DNA from: Ruania rhizosphaerae
Lineage (GTDB): Bacteria > Actinomycetota > Actinomycetes > Actinomycetales > Beutenbergiaceae
DNA: 64,000 nucleotides
Reading direction: 5' to 3'
Assembly (NCBI RefSeq): GCF_009805705.1
Contig: NZ_VSMB01000015.1
Coordinates: forward strand, 31,903 to 95,902
Notes under the pieces: model-generated
Seen by the model: the letters and a program-made list of their open reading frames with translations, nothing else
What the model was told of the DNA's origin: nothing
The model's database searches: none
Part shown: positions 33,566 through 42,968 of the stretch, piece by piece
Layout of the letters: every line of letters starts with the position of its first letter
How positions within the stretch are numbered: position 1 is the first letter of the stretch
Program-made: the position numbers and the translations under genes

Positions 33566-34192
33566 TCAGACGGTCTGAGTGGCTACGTCGAAGCTCAATC
33601 GCTCACCGCGCGGGTGGGAGGTACCTGTGCCTTCGGCCGTCCCGACGTTGACGACCATGAGAGATTTCCACCCGTTCTCGGTGAAGAACTCACCGTCGAT
33701 ACCGGCGTGGTCCATCCCGTTCATCGGCCCGGTCGCGAGCCCGGCCGCACGCAGGCCGACGATGAGGTACCCGGCCTGGAGCAGGGCATTGTCACGGGCT
33801 ATGGCCGACCGCTGGTCAGGATTGCCCGCAAGCCTGTCGCGCATTCCAGGAACGTGCGGGAACAGGCGGTCCATGTGCTCATGGAAAGCCGGGTCGTAAG
33901 CGATGACGATGCTCAGCGGCGCGGTGGCGACACGTTCCTTGTTGCCCTCGGCCATATGGGTGACCAGGCGCTCGCGAGCCTGCTCGCTGCGCACCACCAG
34001 CAGTCGCATCGGCACCGTGTTCATGGCTGTGGGGCCGTACTTGACGAGATCGTAGACTGCGCGAATCTGCTCGTCTGCGACGTCGGCGGCCGCGAACTCC
34101 CGGGCGGTGCGAGCCTCGAGGAAGAGCCGGTCGGCCGTCTCGGCCTCGAGGCTGAGGTGCGGAAAGGGTCGGGTCGTCGTATCGATGCTCAT
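33566..34192 (-). CDS. Nitroreductase-family oxidoreductase, malonic semialdehyde reductase-like (RutE)
   Basis: This 208-residue flavoprotein resembles RutE/YdfI, which reduces 3-oxopropanoate to 3-hydroxypropanoate in pyrimidine degradation using FMN and NAD(P)H. Characteristic segments are TAREFAAADV near the start, KYGPTAMNTVPMRLLVV, and ARDNALLQAGYLIVGLRAAGLATGPM (FMN and substrate contacts). No other rut genes are present, so its substrate may differ. ATG 34192 follows an AT-rich promoter with a perfect palindrome; an upstream in-frame start lies before it. The gene separates adnB from the convergent kinase. Confidence 0.8.
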   Translation of the reverse strand: MSIDTTTRPFPHLSLEAETADRLFLEARTAREFAAADVADEQIRAVYDLVKYGPTAMNTVPMRLLVVRSEQARERLVTHMAEGNKERVATAPLSIVIAYDPAFHEHMDRLFPHVPGMRDRLAGNPDQRSAIARDNALLQAGYLIVGLRAAGLATGPMNGMDHAGIDGEFFTENGWKSLMVVNVGTAEGTGTSHPRGERLSFDVATQTV

Positions 34193-34206
34193 ATCGGCGA
34201 AAACTA

Positions 34207-34220
34207 TTGAGCATTCAATG
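34207..34220 (-). promoter_or_regulatory. Palindromic operator candidate in the nitroreductase promoter
   Basis: ATTGAGCATTCAAT has perfect 5-bp arms around GCAT and begins 14 bases upstream of the ATG. It overlaps the -10 region of a plausible promoter (TTCAGG, 17 bp, AATAGT). The site is AT-rich against a GC-rich background, as expected for a MarR- or HxlR-type operator, but no such regulator is adjacent. Confidence 0.4.
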
Positions 34221-34248
34221 ACATTCCTGAATCCGAACGTGACCTCTC

Positions 34249-37200
34249 TCACGAACGGATCGAGAGCCCACCCAGCACCGCGGCGACGTCCTCCTCACCC
34301 AGGTCATCGCCGCTGACGGTGACGTCCTCAGCCACGTAGTAGAACGAGGCGCGGACCTCCGTCAGTGGCACGTCGTGCAATCGGGACCACGCGATCCGGT
34401 ACAGGGCGAGCTGCATCTGCCGCGCTCGCGTGGACTCCGGGTCGTGCGGCGGGGATCCCGTCTTCCAGTCGACGATGTGGACACCGCGTCCTGCCGTGAA
34501 CACCGCGTCGATCCGGCACCGGATCATCACCCCCTGCACGGGCGTCTCGATATCGACCTCGACGTCCACCGGAGTGCGGCTCGCCCACTCGCTGGCGAGG
34601 AACGCTCGCTGCATCTCGGCCAGAGCAGCGTCGTCCCCGGAACCGCCTTCATCCTCAGCCCCGGGCAACGACTCCCAGTCGATCAGGGCGCGACTGCCGA
34701 AGTACTGCTCCACCCAGGCATGGAACCGGGTACCGCGGCGCGCGTGCACGCTCGGCCGGAGGGGAACCGGGCGGCGGCGGGCGCGGCGGAACGCCTCGGC
34801 GTCCTGGGCGAGGGACACCACTGCGGACGCGGACAAGTGTGCCGGCGGATCCGCCGTCAGAATCCGGTTCTGCTCTCGCTCAGCCAGCAGCAGCTCGGCC
34901 TCTCGCCACCATTGCTGCACCTCGGTTGGCAGCGATGGGGGCACATCGTCCGCGTCATCGCGCCGCGGTGCCACAGAGTCCCACCACTGCAGCAGTCGCT
35001 CGCCCGTCCAGGACGGCGGAGCCGGCCAGGAGGCTGTGGTGATGTCGTCCTCGGCCGGGTTCGTCTCATGCTCGCTCGTCGCCGGCCACGCGCCACCGGT
35101 GTGCGCCAGACCTGCAGCCAGTACCTCCTCCAGGAACGGCGACGGGCGGTTGACGGACTTGCGCTCACCCCAGAAGGAGCCTGTGAGCAGGAGGTGGTGG
35201 CGGGCACGCGTGAGCGCCACATAGGCAAGCCGCCGTTCCTCGTTCAGCAAGCGCTGCCCCTCGGCCAGGCGAAACTCGGCGATGGCCTCCTCGACTCCGG
35301 AGTGTGTCGCGGGGGCAGCCAGGTCAAGTTCGGGCAGCGACGCGTGGTCTCCGCGCAGGGAGTACGGCAGCGAGGCGATCCCGCTGAGCCACCCGCTGCC
35401 CGTATACGGCTTGCCCGGTGCCGGAGGTGGTGTGAACGACGGGAAGTCGCCGACATTCATCCCCACGACGGCCACCGTGTCCCACTCCAAACCCTTGGCG
35501 GCGTGCACGGTCATCACCTGGATGGCGTGCGGATCGGGTTCGGCCTCCTCCACCTCCAGGCCGCGTTCCTCGTCCTCAGCGACGTCCAGGTACGTGAGAA
35601 AGTCACCGAGGCTCGGGGCGTCGGTACTGTGGGCGAACTCTGCGGCCGCGGCTGTGAATGCATCCAGGTGGCGGCGCGCGTGGCCGGCGGATCCGCCGCT
35701 GGTCGCGAGCACCTCGATATCGAGATCGAGGGCCTGCTCGGTGGCCGTCACCAGCTCAGGGACGGCGAGGTGGGTCAGCGAGCGGATGTGCCGGATCTGA
35801 TCCGCGAGCCGACTCAACCGATCCCGGGCAATACTGCTCAGTGAGCGCCCCTGCCCGGTGCGCCACGCGTGCGGTGGCAGGCGGTCGATGGCCTCCACGA
35901 GACTGGCTTGTTCCACCGGTTCGAGGACCTCAGGCTTGTCGTCCGAGGCGTCGGCCCGGTCGGCTGCCGTGCCTTGGGGAGCTGCCTGCTGGCGGGCGCC
36001 GGCCTCCCACAGCGCACCGCTGCCGGCATCGGCCTCGGCGAGAGGTTCCTCGATGTCACCTTCCTCCGCCCATGCGCGCGCCTGGGCCCGTGACCACTCG
36101 GCGAGCACCCGCAGGTCAGCGGCTCCCAGATTCACGCTCGGCCCGGTGAGCAGGCGCATCAGCGCATCACCACGGGCGGGATCGTGGGCCACCTGCAGAG
36201 CGGCACGTACATCCGCGACCTCGGGAGTGGAGAGCAACCCCGCCAGGCCGACCACCTGGCAGGGCAGTCCCACCTCCCGGAGCGCACGCTCCATCATCGG
36301 GAACTGCACCCGTCGTCGGCACAGCACGGCAGCAGAGGAGTCCGGGCGCCAGTACCGGCGCATGAAGTCAGCGACGATCGCCGCCTCTTCGACGGCTGTC
36401 TCGGGATAGCGGGCGTGCACGGCACCCTCACCGGCGCCCGGGCGGGGGCGCAGCTCGACCACACCGCCGGTCCGTAGCGGACCTGCGACGACGTTCGCGG
36501 CACGCAGCACCGCGAGGTCGTTGCGCCACGCGGTGGACAGATGCGCGGTCCGGGCCGGTGCGCCCTCAGCGGCTGGAAATGCCTCCGGGAAGTCGAGCAG
36601 GGTTCCGGCCGCAGCCCCGCGCCAGCCGTAGATCGCCTGGTTGGGATCCCCGACGGCGGTCACGGGGTGCCCTGCGGCGAACAACGCGCGCAACAACTGG
36701 ACCTGGGCGACGGAGGTGTCCTGATACTCGTCCAGGAGCACCACCCGGTAGCGGGACCGCTCAGCGGCTCCGACCTCGGGCACCTGCGTCGCCACGGTCG
36801 CGGCGATGCGGACCTGATCGCCGAAGTCGACCACAGCATCGGTTCTCTTGCGGTCGATGAATGCCTCGACCAGGTCCATCAGCTGCACTCTCGTGTGAAG
36901 CGAGGTGAGGAGCTTACGCGCGGACTCCAGCGGCCCCTTCGATCGCGATCCGGGCTCGATCTCCTTCTCGCTGACCTCGACCAGAATCCGCCGCATCTCC
37001 TCCGCGGCTTCGCGCGGGCTCCGGCCATGTTCGGAGAGCTCGGCCGCGACGGCCGCCACAGCATCGATCACGGTGGTCACGGCCGAGGGAGTCTCGATGT
37101 TCCCACCCCAGGTGTTCACGACCGCCTCGGCGAGCTGGTAGCGCCCGGCGTCGCCGATCAAGGTGGCATCCGGGTCCACGCCGATACGCAGGGCATGGTC

Positions 37201-37557
37201 AGCCACGATCGCCGCCGCATAGGAATTGTAGGTCGCGATCCTGGGCCGGTCGGCCACCGTATCCCCGATCGTCACCCCCGCCCGCTGCAGCCGTCGCAAC
37301 CGCGAACGGATCCGCGCTGACAGTTCGGCGGCGGCCTTCCTGGTGAACGTCAGCCCCAGGATCTCCCCCGGTGTAGTAATGCCGTTGGCCACCAGATACA
37401 CGACGCGGGAGGCCATCGTCTCGGTCTTGCCGGACCCTGCTCCTGCCACGACGAGCATGGGATCGAGGCCCGCCTCGATCACCGCCTGCTGCTCATCGGT
37501 CGGCGGCGGCTGCCCGAGCGTCTCGGCGATTCGTGCTGCGGTCCACACGATGCTCAC
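34249..37557 (-). CDS. adnB: AdnB, helicase-nuclease subunit of AdnAB
   Basis: AdnAB is the actinobacterial counterpart of RecBCD/AddAB and resects double-strand DNA ends. This 1102-residue subunit has an N-terminal UvrD-type motor with Walker A GAGSGKT (39-45), motif II VLLDEYQDTS, III GDPNQAIYGWRGA, VTVHAAKGLEWDTV (V) and YVALTRARHHL (VI). The C-terminal PD-(D/E)xK nuclease has IVDWKTG and the QxxxY-type element QMQLALYRIAW. The GTG start at 37557 overlaps the adnA stop (GTGA). The longer open frame upstream overlaps adnA and is rejected. In mycobacteria AdnB supplies the leading motor. The gene ends 56 bases from the nitroreductase start. Confidence 0.92.
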   Translation of the reverse strand: MSIVWTAARIAETLGQPPPTDEQQAVIEAGLDPMLVVAGAGSGKTETMASRVVYLVANGITTPGEILGLTFTRKAAAELSARIRSRLRRLQRAGVTIGDTVADRPRIATYNSYAAAIVADHALRIGVDPDATLIGDAGRYQLAEAVVNTWGGNIETPSAVTTVIDAVAAVAAELSEHGRSPREAAEEMRRILVEVSEKEIEPGSRSKGPLESARKLLTSLHTRVQLMDLVEAFIDRKRTDAVVDFGDQVRIAATVATQVPEVGAAERSRYRVVLLDEYQDTSVAQVQLLRALFAAGHPVTAVGDPNQAIYGWRGAAAGTLLDFPEAFPAAEGAPARTAHLSTAWRNDLAVLRAANVVAGPLRTGGVVELRPRPGAGEGAVHARYPETAVEEAAIVADFMRRYWRPDSSAAVLCRRRVQFPMMERALREVGLPCQVVGLAGLLSTPEVADVRAALQVAHDPARGDALMRLLTGPSVNLGAADLRVLAEWSRAQARAWAEEGDIEEPLAEADAGSGALWEAGARQQAAPQGTAADRADASDDKPEVLEPVEQASLVEAIDRLPPHAWRTGQGRSLSSIARDRLSRLADQIRHIRSLTHLAVPELVTATEQALDLDIEVLATSGGSAGHARRHLDAFTAAAAEFAHSTDAPSLGDFLTYLDVAEDEERGLEVEEAEPDPHAIQVMTVHAAKGLEWDTVAVVGMNVGDFPSFTPPPAPGKPYTGSGWLSGIASLPYSLRGDHASLPELDLAAPATHSGVEEAIAEFRLAEGQRLLNEERRLAYVALTRARHHLLLTGSFWGERKSVNRPSPFLEEVLAAGLAHTGGAWPATSEHETNPAEDDITTASWPAPPSWTGERLLQWWDSVAPRRDDADDVPPSLPTEVQQWWREAELLLAEREQNRILTADPPAHLSASAVVSLAQDAEAFRRARRRPVPLRPSVHARRGTRFHAWVEQYFGSRALIDWESLPGAEDEGGSGDDAALAEMQRAFLASEWASRTPVDVEVDIETPVQGVMIRCRIDAVFTAGRGVHIVDWKTGSPPHDPESTRARQMQLALYRIAWSRLHDVPLTEVRASFYYVAEDVTVSGDDLGEEDVAAVLGGLSIRS

Positions 37558-40500
37558 GGCTGGAGCCTCCCGCCATTCTGCTGTGCCGGGCAGGACGTCC
37601 GCACCGGGCAGATCCGGCAGCGGGGGTTCGGCCGGGCCTCGAAGGTCGCGGCAGCCATCGCAGCGGCTCCGGACAAGACCGTCTCCTCCGCCCATCCCGG
37701 TTCAGGGTCTTCCGCGAGCGGCCGCTGCTCCCGCTGCGAGACCTTCTTGGTCCCGGCGCCGAGGTAGACCAGCGCGGCACCGTCAGAGGCTCCCTCACCG
37801 TCGGCGCCACCCTCGTCCGCGCCAGGTTCCGACGCGCCCGGCGCCGTCTCGGTGGCCAGTGCCGCAAAGGCGCCGTGCTGGACGGCGACCTGGTAGCTGC
37901 CGAGTTGCGGATGACGTTCAGCTTCCGGTTTGGACACTGGTGTCTTGCCGGTCTTGAGGTCGACGATCCGTAGCCCGCTCGAGGTGCGCTCGACGCGGTC
38001 GACCCGCCCGCGCAGCCGCACGCCGCCATCATCGAGGTCGACCGAGAACTCGACCTCGGCGGCCACCGGCCGGTCGGCCCGTTCGGCGATGTATTGCGCC
38101 AGTTTGCGCATGATGTCCTCGCCCCGCTCTCGCTCCCGGCGGGCGACCCATCCATCCCCCAGATCGAGCTCGTGCCAGCGCTCGGCCAGTGCCGCGAGCA
38201 GCTCCGGCTCACTACCGCGAGGATGCTCGGCAGCGATCTCGTGCACCAGGTTCCCCAGGCCTTGCGCGGCGGAGTCGCCTGGGCGTCCGCCGTGCCGGGT
38301 CAGTGCCCACCGCAGGGGGCAGGTGGTCACGTCCTCGAGGGTGGAGGGCGAGACCGTCACCGGTTCCCCCTCCTCCCACAGCGGGCTGGTGGTGCTGGGA
38401 GTACGGAACGTGGGCCACTGCCCCGGGTCGGCTCCATGCACGTGGTGTTCGGCCAGATGCGAGAGCAGCGCGGCCGCCGCTCGTACGCGGCGGTCATCGC
38501 CCGCGTCGCCGAGCGCATCGTCACTGTGCACATCACCACTGAGCGCATCGTCGCCAGCGCCTCCCGCCGCGGCCAGCACGGGTCGCAACTCACCCCGCAG
38601 CCGCCCGACCAGCCCGCGCAGATCCAACGGAGCCGCAACCGGTGTCACCGCCGGGAGCTCCTCGTCGTCGGGCAGCAACGCCTCCACGAACACCGATGGC
38701 CGGGCGTCGGTATCGAGCACGGCCGTGACCAGAAGGTCCCGGCGAGCTCGAGAGCAGGCGGAGACGAATGTCCGCAACTCCCCCTCGTAGACCTCACGAC
38801 GAGCCCGGCGGAAGGCATCCACCTCGGCCCGTCCCGCACGATCGGTGGTCGCCACGTGGCGTTCGGTCGCGATATCGGCCAACTGCGCCGCCCCCAGGAG
38901 CGTGTCCCGGATCCGCAGGTCCGGCCAGGTGTCATCCTGCACCCCGGCCACCACCACCACGTCCCACTCGCCGCCGGCTGCTGCCGCCGGCGTGTGCACG
39001 GCCACCGCGTCACCGGCGTCTCCGTGCGCAGCCAACGTGTCCGCTGGGAAATCCTGGGCTGCGAGGTACTCGAGGAACTTCCCCGGCGAGGCGAGAGTGC
39101 TGCGGTCGACGAACTGCTCCGCCGCTCGGAAGAGCGCCATCACCGCGTCGAGATCGGTGTCCGCCCGGTCCCCTCCGGAACCGCCCGCCAACGCACGCCG
39201 CTGCCACGCGGACGCCAGCCCGGTGGAGTCCCAGATCTCCCAGAGCACCGTCTCCACCGTGGCACCCTCGCGTGCCAGTTCCTCCGCCGCTGCAGTCAGC
39301 ACCCGCAGCACGGAGCGCACCCCACGAGCGAGCCGCTCCGGAAGTGCACTCACCAGGTCGGCGGACTCCGTAGCCGCCTCGCCGCATCCGTCGGGCTGCA
39401 CCGCAGGAGAGAACAGGTCGCTGAGCAGATCCTCCGAGAGCCGGCCGCCGCCGTCGGAACGCTCCCGGTGCCGGAGGGCACGCCGCAATGCCCGCACCCC
39501 GACGGCGTCCAGACCACCGAGCGGGGAGGTGAGCAGCGCCGCCGCATCCTGTGGCGCCACCTCCGCGGTGATCGCGCAACGCAGCGCGAGGAGCAGTGGC
39601 CGCACCGCCGGCTCTTCACGCAAGGGCCGGTCCGCGGTGGCCATCGCGAGCGGAACCCCGGCCGTGCGCAGCCCGCGCCGTACCGCGCCGACCAACGAGC
39701 CCGACCGGACGACCACTGCCATCTGCGACCAGGGCACGCCATCGTGGACATGCTTCTCTCGCAGATGGCGTGCGATGTAAGCGACCTGCTGCGCCTCACT
39801 GGCCAGCAGCACCGCCTTGATCTGGGCGGCTCCGTCCTCGGCCGGGGCGCGCCGGCGACGCGTCTCACCCATGACGGGCAACGGCTCGGTCAAGGTGATC
39901 ACGGCATTGCGGATCGGAGCCGGGTGCCGCCATACCTGGTCAAGCACATGCGCCTGCGCTCCCCACGCCCCGTCCTGCCCAGGCGGCAATGTGGCCGTGT
40001 GCAACAACGCCGGCACCCCACCCCGGAACTGCTGAACCGCCAGGTCCGGATCTCCGAGCACCGCGATCTGGGCGCCGTCCTCGGCACAGGTGTCCAGCAG
40101 CCGCGCCGTGGCCAAGGTGGCGTCCTGGTAATCATCGTGCAGCACCAGCGACCACCCGGGCCGCGGCACCTCCGGCACGGTCTGCGCCCAGGTGCGCAGC
40201 GCGCTCACCGCCTCGTCGACGATCGTGGCGGCGTCGTAGCGCGCGCCACGGTCGGGTGTGGTCTGGCCGAGGGTCAGTACCTGGGTGTATTCGGTCAGCA
40301 GCTGCCCAGCGGCGCGCCACTCCGGCCGTCCGTAGTGCTCGCCCCATGCGGCGAGCCCGTCGCCGTCGAGCCCCGCCTCGGCTGCCCGCATGAGCAGGTC
40401 GCGCAGTTCGTGCCGGAAGGCGCGCAGGCCGAGGGTCTCCGTGCTGATCGACGCGGGCCAGTCGATCGGCGCCCCGTCGCCGGCAGCATGGCCGGCCAGC

Positions 40501-40895
40501 AGGTCGGCGAGGATCTGGTCCTGCTCCGGTCCGGTGACCAGCGTGGGTGGCGGCTCCCCGAGGTGGCTCGCCCGCAGCCGCAGGATTGCGAATGCCAGCG
40601 ATGCGGGCGTGCGCACCAGGACCGAACCCGAGGTCCGCTGCAACCGGGACGCGATCTCGTCTCGCACCTGCGCCGCGCGCCGCCGCGTCGGCACCAGCAG
40701 CACAGCCTCGCCCCGGCCCTCGGTGACCCAGTCGGTCAAGGTGAGGGACGCCGTCGTGCTCTTCCCGGAGCCTGGTGCTCCGTACACCGCGTGGTGTCCC
40801 CCGGACCGGATGGCATGGCGGGCGGCCTCAGCCGCGCCGCTGAGGCGCGAGACGAGGGCAGTGGTCGAAGGCACGAGACGATCACACCACGACAC
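37554..40895 (-). CDS. adnA: AdnA, helicase-nuclease subunit of AdnAB
   Basis: This 1113-residue partner of AdnB combines an N-terminal SF1-type motor and a C-terminal RecB-like nuclease. Walker A is GAPGSGKS (39-46); motif II is degenerate (LHDDYQD rather than DExQD), consistent with a weaker or auxiliary motor. The nuclease has RIVDLKTGK and QLGSYQVAV. Four cysteines (CPLRW before the domain and CRIC/CPVRTSC at the end) match the AddB-type iron-sulphur staple. A GTG at 40874 is an alternative start, seven codons in. It lies 15 bases after the DUF3152 gene, so the three probably share a transcript. Confidence 0.9.
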   Translation of the reverse strand: MSWCDRLVPSTTALVSRLSGAAEAARHAIRSGGHHAVYGAPGSGKSTTASLTLTDWVTEGRGEAVLLVPTRRRAAQVRDEIASRLQRTSGSVLVRTPASLAFAILRLRASHLGEPPPTLVTGPEQDQILADLLAGHAAGDGAPIDWPASISTETLGLRAFRHELRDLLMRAAEAGLDGDGLAAWGEHYGRPEWRAAGQLLTEYTQVLTLGQTTPDRGARYDAATIVDEAVSALRTWAQTVPEVPRPGWSLVLHDDYQDATLATARLLDTCAEDGAQIAVLGDPDLAVQQFRGGVPALLHTATLPPGQDGAWGAQAHVLDQVWRHPAPIRNAVITLTEPLPVMGETRRRRAPAEDGAAQIKAVLLASEAQQVAYIARHLREKHVHDGVPWSQMAVVVRSGSLVGAVRRGLRTAGVPLAMATADRPLREEPAVRPLLLALRCAITAEVAPQDAAALLTSPLGGLDAVGVRALRRALRHRERSDGGGRLSEDLLSDLFSPAVQPDGCGEAATESADLVSALPERLARGVRSVLRVLTAAAEELAREGATVETVLWEIWDSTGLASAWQRRALAGGSGGDRADTDLDAVMALFRAAEQFVDRSTLASPGKFLEYLAAQDFPADTLAAHGDAGDAVAVHTPAAAAGGEWDVVVVAGVQDDTWPDLRIRDTLLGAAQLADIATERHVATTDRAGRAEVDAFRRARREVYEGELRTFVSACSRARRDLLVTAVLDTDARPSVFVEALLPDDEELPAVTPVAAPLDLRGLVGRLRGELRPVLAAAGGAGDDALSGDVHSDDALGDAGDDRRVRAAAALLSHLAEHHVHGADPGQWPTFRTPSTTSPLWEEGEPVTVSPSTLEDVTTCPLRWALTRHGGRPGDSAAQGLGNLVHEIAAEHPRGSEPELLAALAERWHELDLGDGWVARRERERGEDIMRKLAQYIAERADRPVAAEVEFSVDLDDGGVRLRGRVDRVERTSSGLRIVDLKTGKTPVSKPEAERHPQLGSYQVAVQHGAFAALATETAPGASEPGADEGGADGEGASDGAALVYLGAGTKKVSQREQRPLAEDPEPGWAEETVLSGAAAMAAATFEARPNPRCRICPVRTSCPAQQNGGRLQP

Positions 40896-40910
40896 ACCGA
40901 CATCGGTGAA

Positions 40911-41780
40911 TCAGGGGGCGACCCATCCGTTCGGGTGACATCCCTGCAACGAGATCGTCTGCTGCTGCATCACATGCGCGACTTCTCCCGCAGCAGGACA
41001 GTCGCGGTGCTGGTGCCCGAGCAGGTGTCCCACCTCATGGGTGACCAGATAGTGCCGGTAGTCGGTGATCGTCGTCTCCGCGAGGAAGGCGTCCGTCGCA
41101 CTGGACCACCGGACGGCGTTGAGCACCGCGTGGCCTTCTCGTCCGCAGGAGTACTCCCCCACCGTGCGCAACGGTGCACACATCAGGTCGGTGAGTTCGG
41201 GAGAGGCGAGCACCACCCGCATGTCCGCCTCACCGTCGGTGCGGGCGAAGACCAGATCACCCTGGTGCCCCCACCCACGGGGGTCGTTGAGAGTGGTCAT
41301 GACGAAGTCACCGAATGCCTCGGCGTCGATGGCCAGCCCCTCCTCCACCTCGACCCGCACCTCGACCGTTCGCTCGGCTTCCCGCGGTGCGTCGTCATCG
41401 CCGGAAACGATGATCAACTCGCCCGAGCCCGCAGCCGGGACCTCACGATCGAGGACACCTGCCTCCCGATCTGCTCGCTCTGCGGCGGTGAGGGCCGGGG
41501 GCGACGACTCAGGAGCCGGGTCTGACTGGTTGGGATCTGGCTGCTTGGGATCTAGCTCGGACGGGTCGATCGGGGCAGCATCGGACGGGGTCACGGCCGG
41601 CGTGGGTGCCGGGGCCGGGGGCCGCTGCTGGCTCCGGCTGGCGTCGTCGGCACGTACGACGACGGATTCGTCCACCTGCGGAGCGTGTGCGGCCACCTGC
41701 CCCAGGAGCATCACACCGAGCGCCACCCCACCCGTAGCGGTCAGAGCCGCGAGGAGGCGAAGAGGACGCGGGAGGCGCAT
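40911..41780 (-). CDS. DUF3152 secreted/membrane-anchored metallopeptidase-like protein
   Basis: This 289-residue protein has an N-terminal transmembrane or signal helix (about residues 8-31), a Pro/Asp/Ser-rich linker and a C-terminal DUF3152 domain. The zinc motif HEVGHLLGHQH near residue 245 is of the metzincin type (HExGHxxGxxH). Cysteines in LMCAPLR, EYSCGREG, HRDCPA and LQGCH could form disulphides. The family is conserved in actinobacteria near DUF3107 and TetR genes (Rv3207c). An extracytoplasmic peptidase role is inferred from the motif. It is first in the adnAB transcript and divergent from the DUF3107 gene. Confidence 0.82.
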   Translation of the reverse strand: MRLPRPLRLLAALTATGGVALGVMLLGQVAAHAPQVDESVVVRADDASRSQQRPPAPAPTPAVTPSDAAPIDPSELDPKQPDPNQSDPAPESSPPALTAAERADREAGVLDREVPAAGSGELIIVSGDDDAPREAERTVEVRVEVEEGLAIDAEAFGDFVMTTLNDPRGWGHQGDLVFARTDGEADMRVVLASPELTDLMCAPLRTVGEYSCGREGHAVLNAVRWSSATDAFLAETTITDYRHYLVTHEVGHLLGHQHRDCPAAGEVAHVMQQQTISLQGCHPNGWVAP

Positions 41781-41889
41781 GAGTCCATCGTCTCATCTTC
41801 GAGGGACATACGATGGTGCACAGAAGCGAACCGATCACCTTCCCGCGGACTGCCGTCGCGGGAAAGCCCCGACAGAGCACGGAGAGAAC

Positions 41890-42132
41890 GTGGACATCAC
41901 CATCGGCGTCAAGCACATCAACCGCGAGCTGGCACTGGAGGTCTCCGAGGACGCGGATGCCATCGTGGCTGCCGTCAACGAGGCACTCGACAAGGCTGCC
42001 GACGGCGACTCCTCAGCCGTCCTGGACCTCACCGACGCCAAGGGGCGCCGGGTTGTCGTGCCGGTCACCTCCCTCGGATTCGTCGAGATCGGAGCGCCCA
42101 CACCGCGGCCGGTGGGTTTCGGCGCCATCTGA
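41890..42132 (+). CDS. DUF3107 protein (TB9.4-like)
   Basis: This 80-residue cytoplasmic protein belongs to the actinobacterial DUF3107 family (mycobacterial TB9.4, Rv3208A). It starts MDITIGVKHINRELALE, contains DADAIVAAVNEAL and RRVVVPVTSLGFVEIG, and ends VGFGAI. Function is unknown. The GTG start at 41890 has GGAGAGAAC just upstream. A TACGAT hexamer at about 41805-41812 may be its promoter -10. It is convergent with the TetR gene, leaving only 9 bases between them. Confidence 0.87.
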   Translation: MDITIGVKHINRELALEVSEDADAIVAAVNEALDKAADGDSSAVLDLTDAKGRRVVVPVTSLGFVEIGAPTPRPVGFGAI

Positions 42133-42141
42133 TCCTCGCCG

Positions 42142-42867
42142 TCACCTCTCCGTGCGATCTCTTACTGGACCCGTCTGGAGATGACGGGCCAGCCCGTCCA
42201 GCAACAGGTCGAGGGTGAACTCGAACTCGCGCTGCGAGTCGCACCAGCCGAGCGGATCCTCATCGTGATCGTGCAGTTCGGCGGCCACCATCGTCGTCAG
42301 GTGAGGGAGGCGTTCGGCCATCGCCGCGAGCTCGGCCTCGGCGGCCCCCTCGTCGACCTGCCCGCCCGAGTCGGCGGGGTTGAACAGTTCCTGCGCGAAA
42401 CCTAGCGCCATGCTCCCCAGACTGTGCAACGCCTGGTGCGCCAGATGGTAGGTGAAGCCGCCACCGATCAGTACGGCAAGAATCTCCTCGAAGTACAGAT
42501 ACAGCGGCGCCGGGATCGTCGGCCGCGACCCGATCAACCCGGGCGCCCACGAGTGACGCACCATGACGGTGCGCGCCATCAGGCACCGCCGCCTGAGGGA
42601 AGCGTGCCAGTCCCCACTCGCTGGTGACGCGGCCGCCTCGGCCAGACCGACCTCCGTCAGAACCTCTCCGACGACGGACTCCACCAGCCCGTCCAGCAGT
42701 TCCTCCTTGTTCCGCACGTGGTGATAGAGGGACATCGCCTCGACCTCCAGGTCGGCGGCAACCCGGCGCATGGTCACCGCCTGCAACCCGTCGACATCGG
42801 CGATCCTCAGCGCCGCGGACAGCACCCGGTCGCGGCTCAGTGGTGCGCGCGCATTCCCGTCGCTCAT
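42142..42867 (-). CDS. TetR-family transcriptional repressor
   Basis: This 241-residue regulator has an N-terminal TetR DNA-binding domain (RDRVLSAALRIADVDGLQAVTMRRVAADL, recognition helix in MSLYHHVRNKEELL) and a TetR_C-type ligand domain with SAPG-like tetracycline-repressor topology. AAGGAGGCCGG lies directly before ATG 42867. It is divergent from the DUF4386 gene, with twin 13-bp palindromes in the 101-base gap, so it most likely represses that gene and itself. The inducer is unknown, probably a hydrophobic compound. Confidence 0.88.
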   Translation of the reverse strand: MSDGNARAPLSRDRVLSAALRIADVDGLQAVTMRRVAADLEVEAMSLYHHVRNKEELLDGLVESVVGEVLTEVGLAEAAASPASGDWHASLRRRCLMARTVMVRHSWAPGLIGSRPTIPAPLYLYFEEILAVLIGGGFTYHLAHQALHSLGSMALGFAQELFNPADSGGQVDEGAAEAELAAMAERLPHLTTMVAAELHDHDEDPLGWCDSQREFEFTLDLLLDGLARHLQTGPVRDRTER

Positions 42868-42918
42868 CCGGCCTCCTTGGCTGTCGCGGTCAGTGACTCC
42901 CGACCATTGTTGACGAAC

Positions 42919-42949
42919 CTTACGTCGTATGGTTGCCTTACGGCGTAAG
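42919..42949. promoter_or_regulatory. Twin TetR operators
   Basis: CTTACGTCGTATG (42919-42931, one mismatch) and CTTACGGCGTAAG (42937-42949, perfect arms) are 13-bp palindromes with centres 18 bp apart, between the divergent TetR and DUF4386 genes. A TTGACG -35-like hexamer lies at 42910-42915. The spacing would place two dimers on nearly the same DNA face. Confidence 0.7.
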
Positions 42950-42968
42950 ACTACGACGGGAGATCGCC

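Noticed and set aside
38094..41525. Very long open frame on the plus strand antisense to adnA and the DUF3152 gene
   Set aside because: It mirrors two well-supported minus-strand genes, has His/Arg/Gly-rich translation without motifs, and such antisense frames are normal in high-GC DNA.
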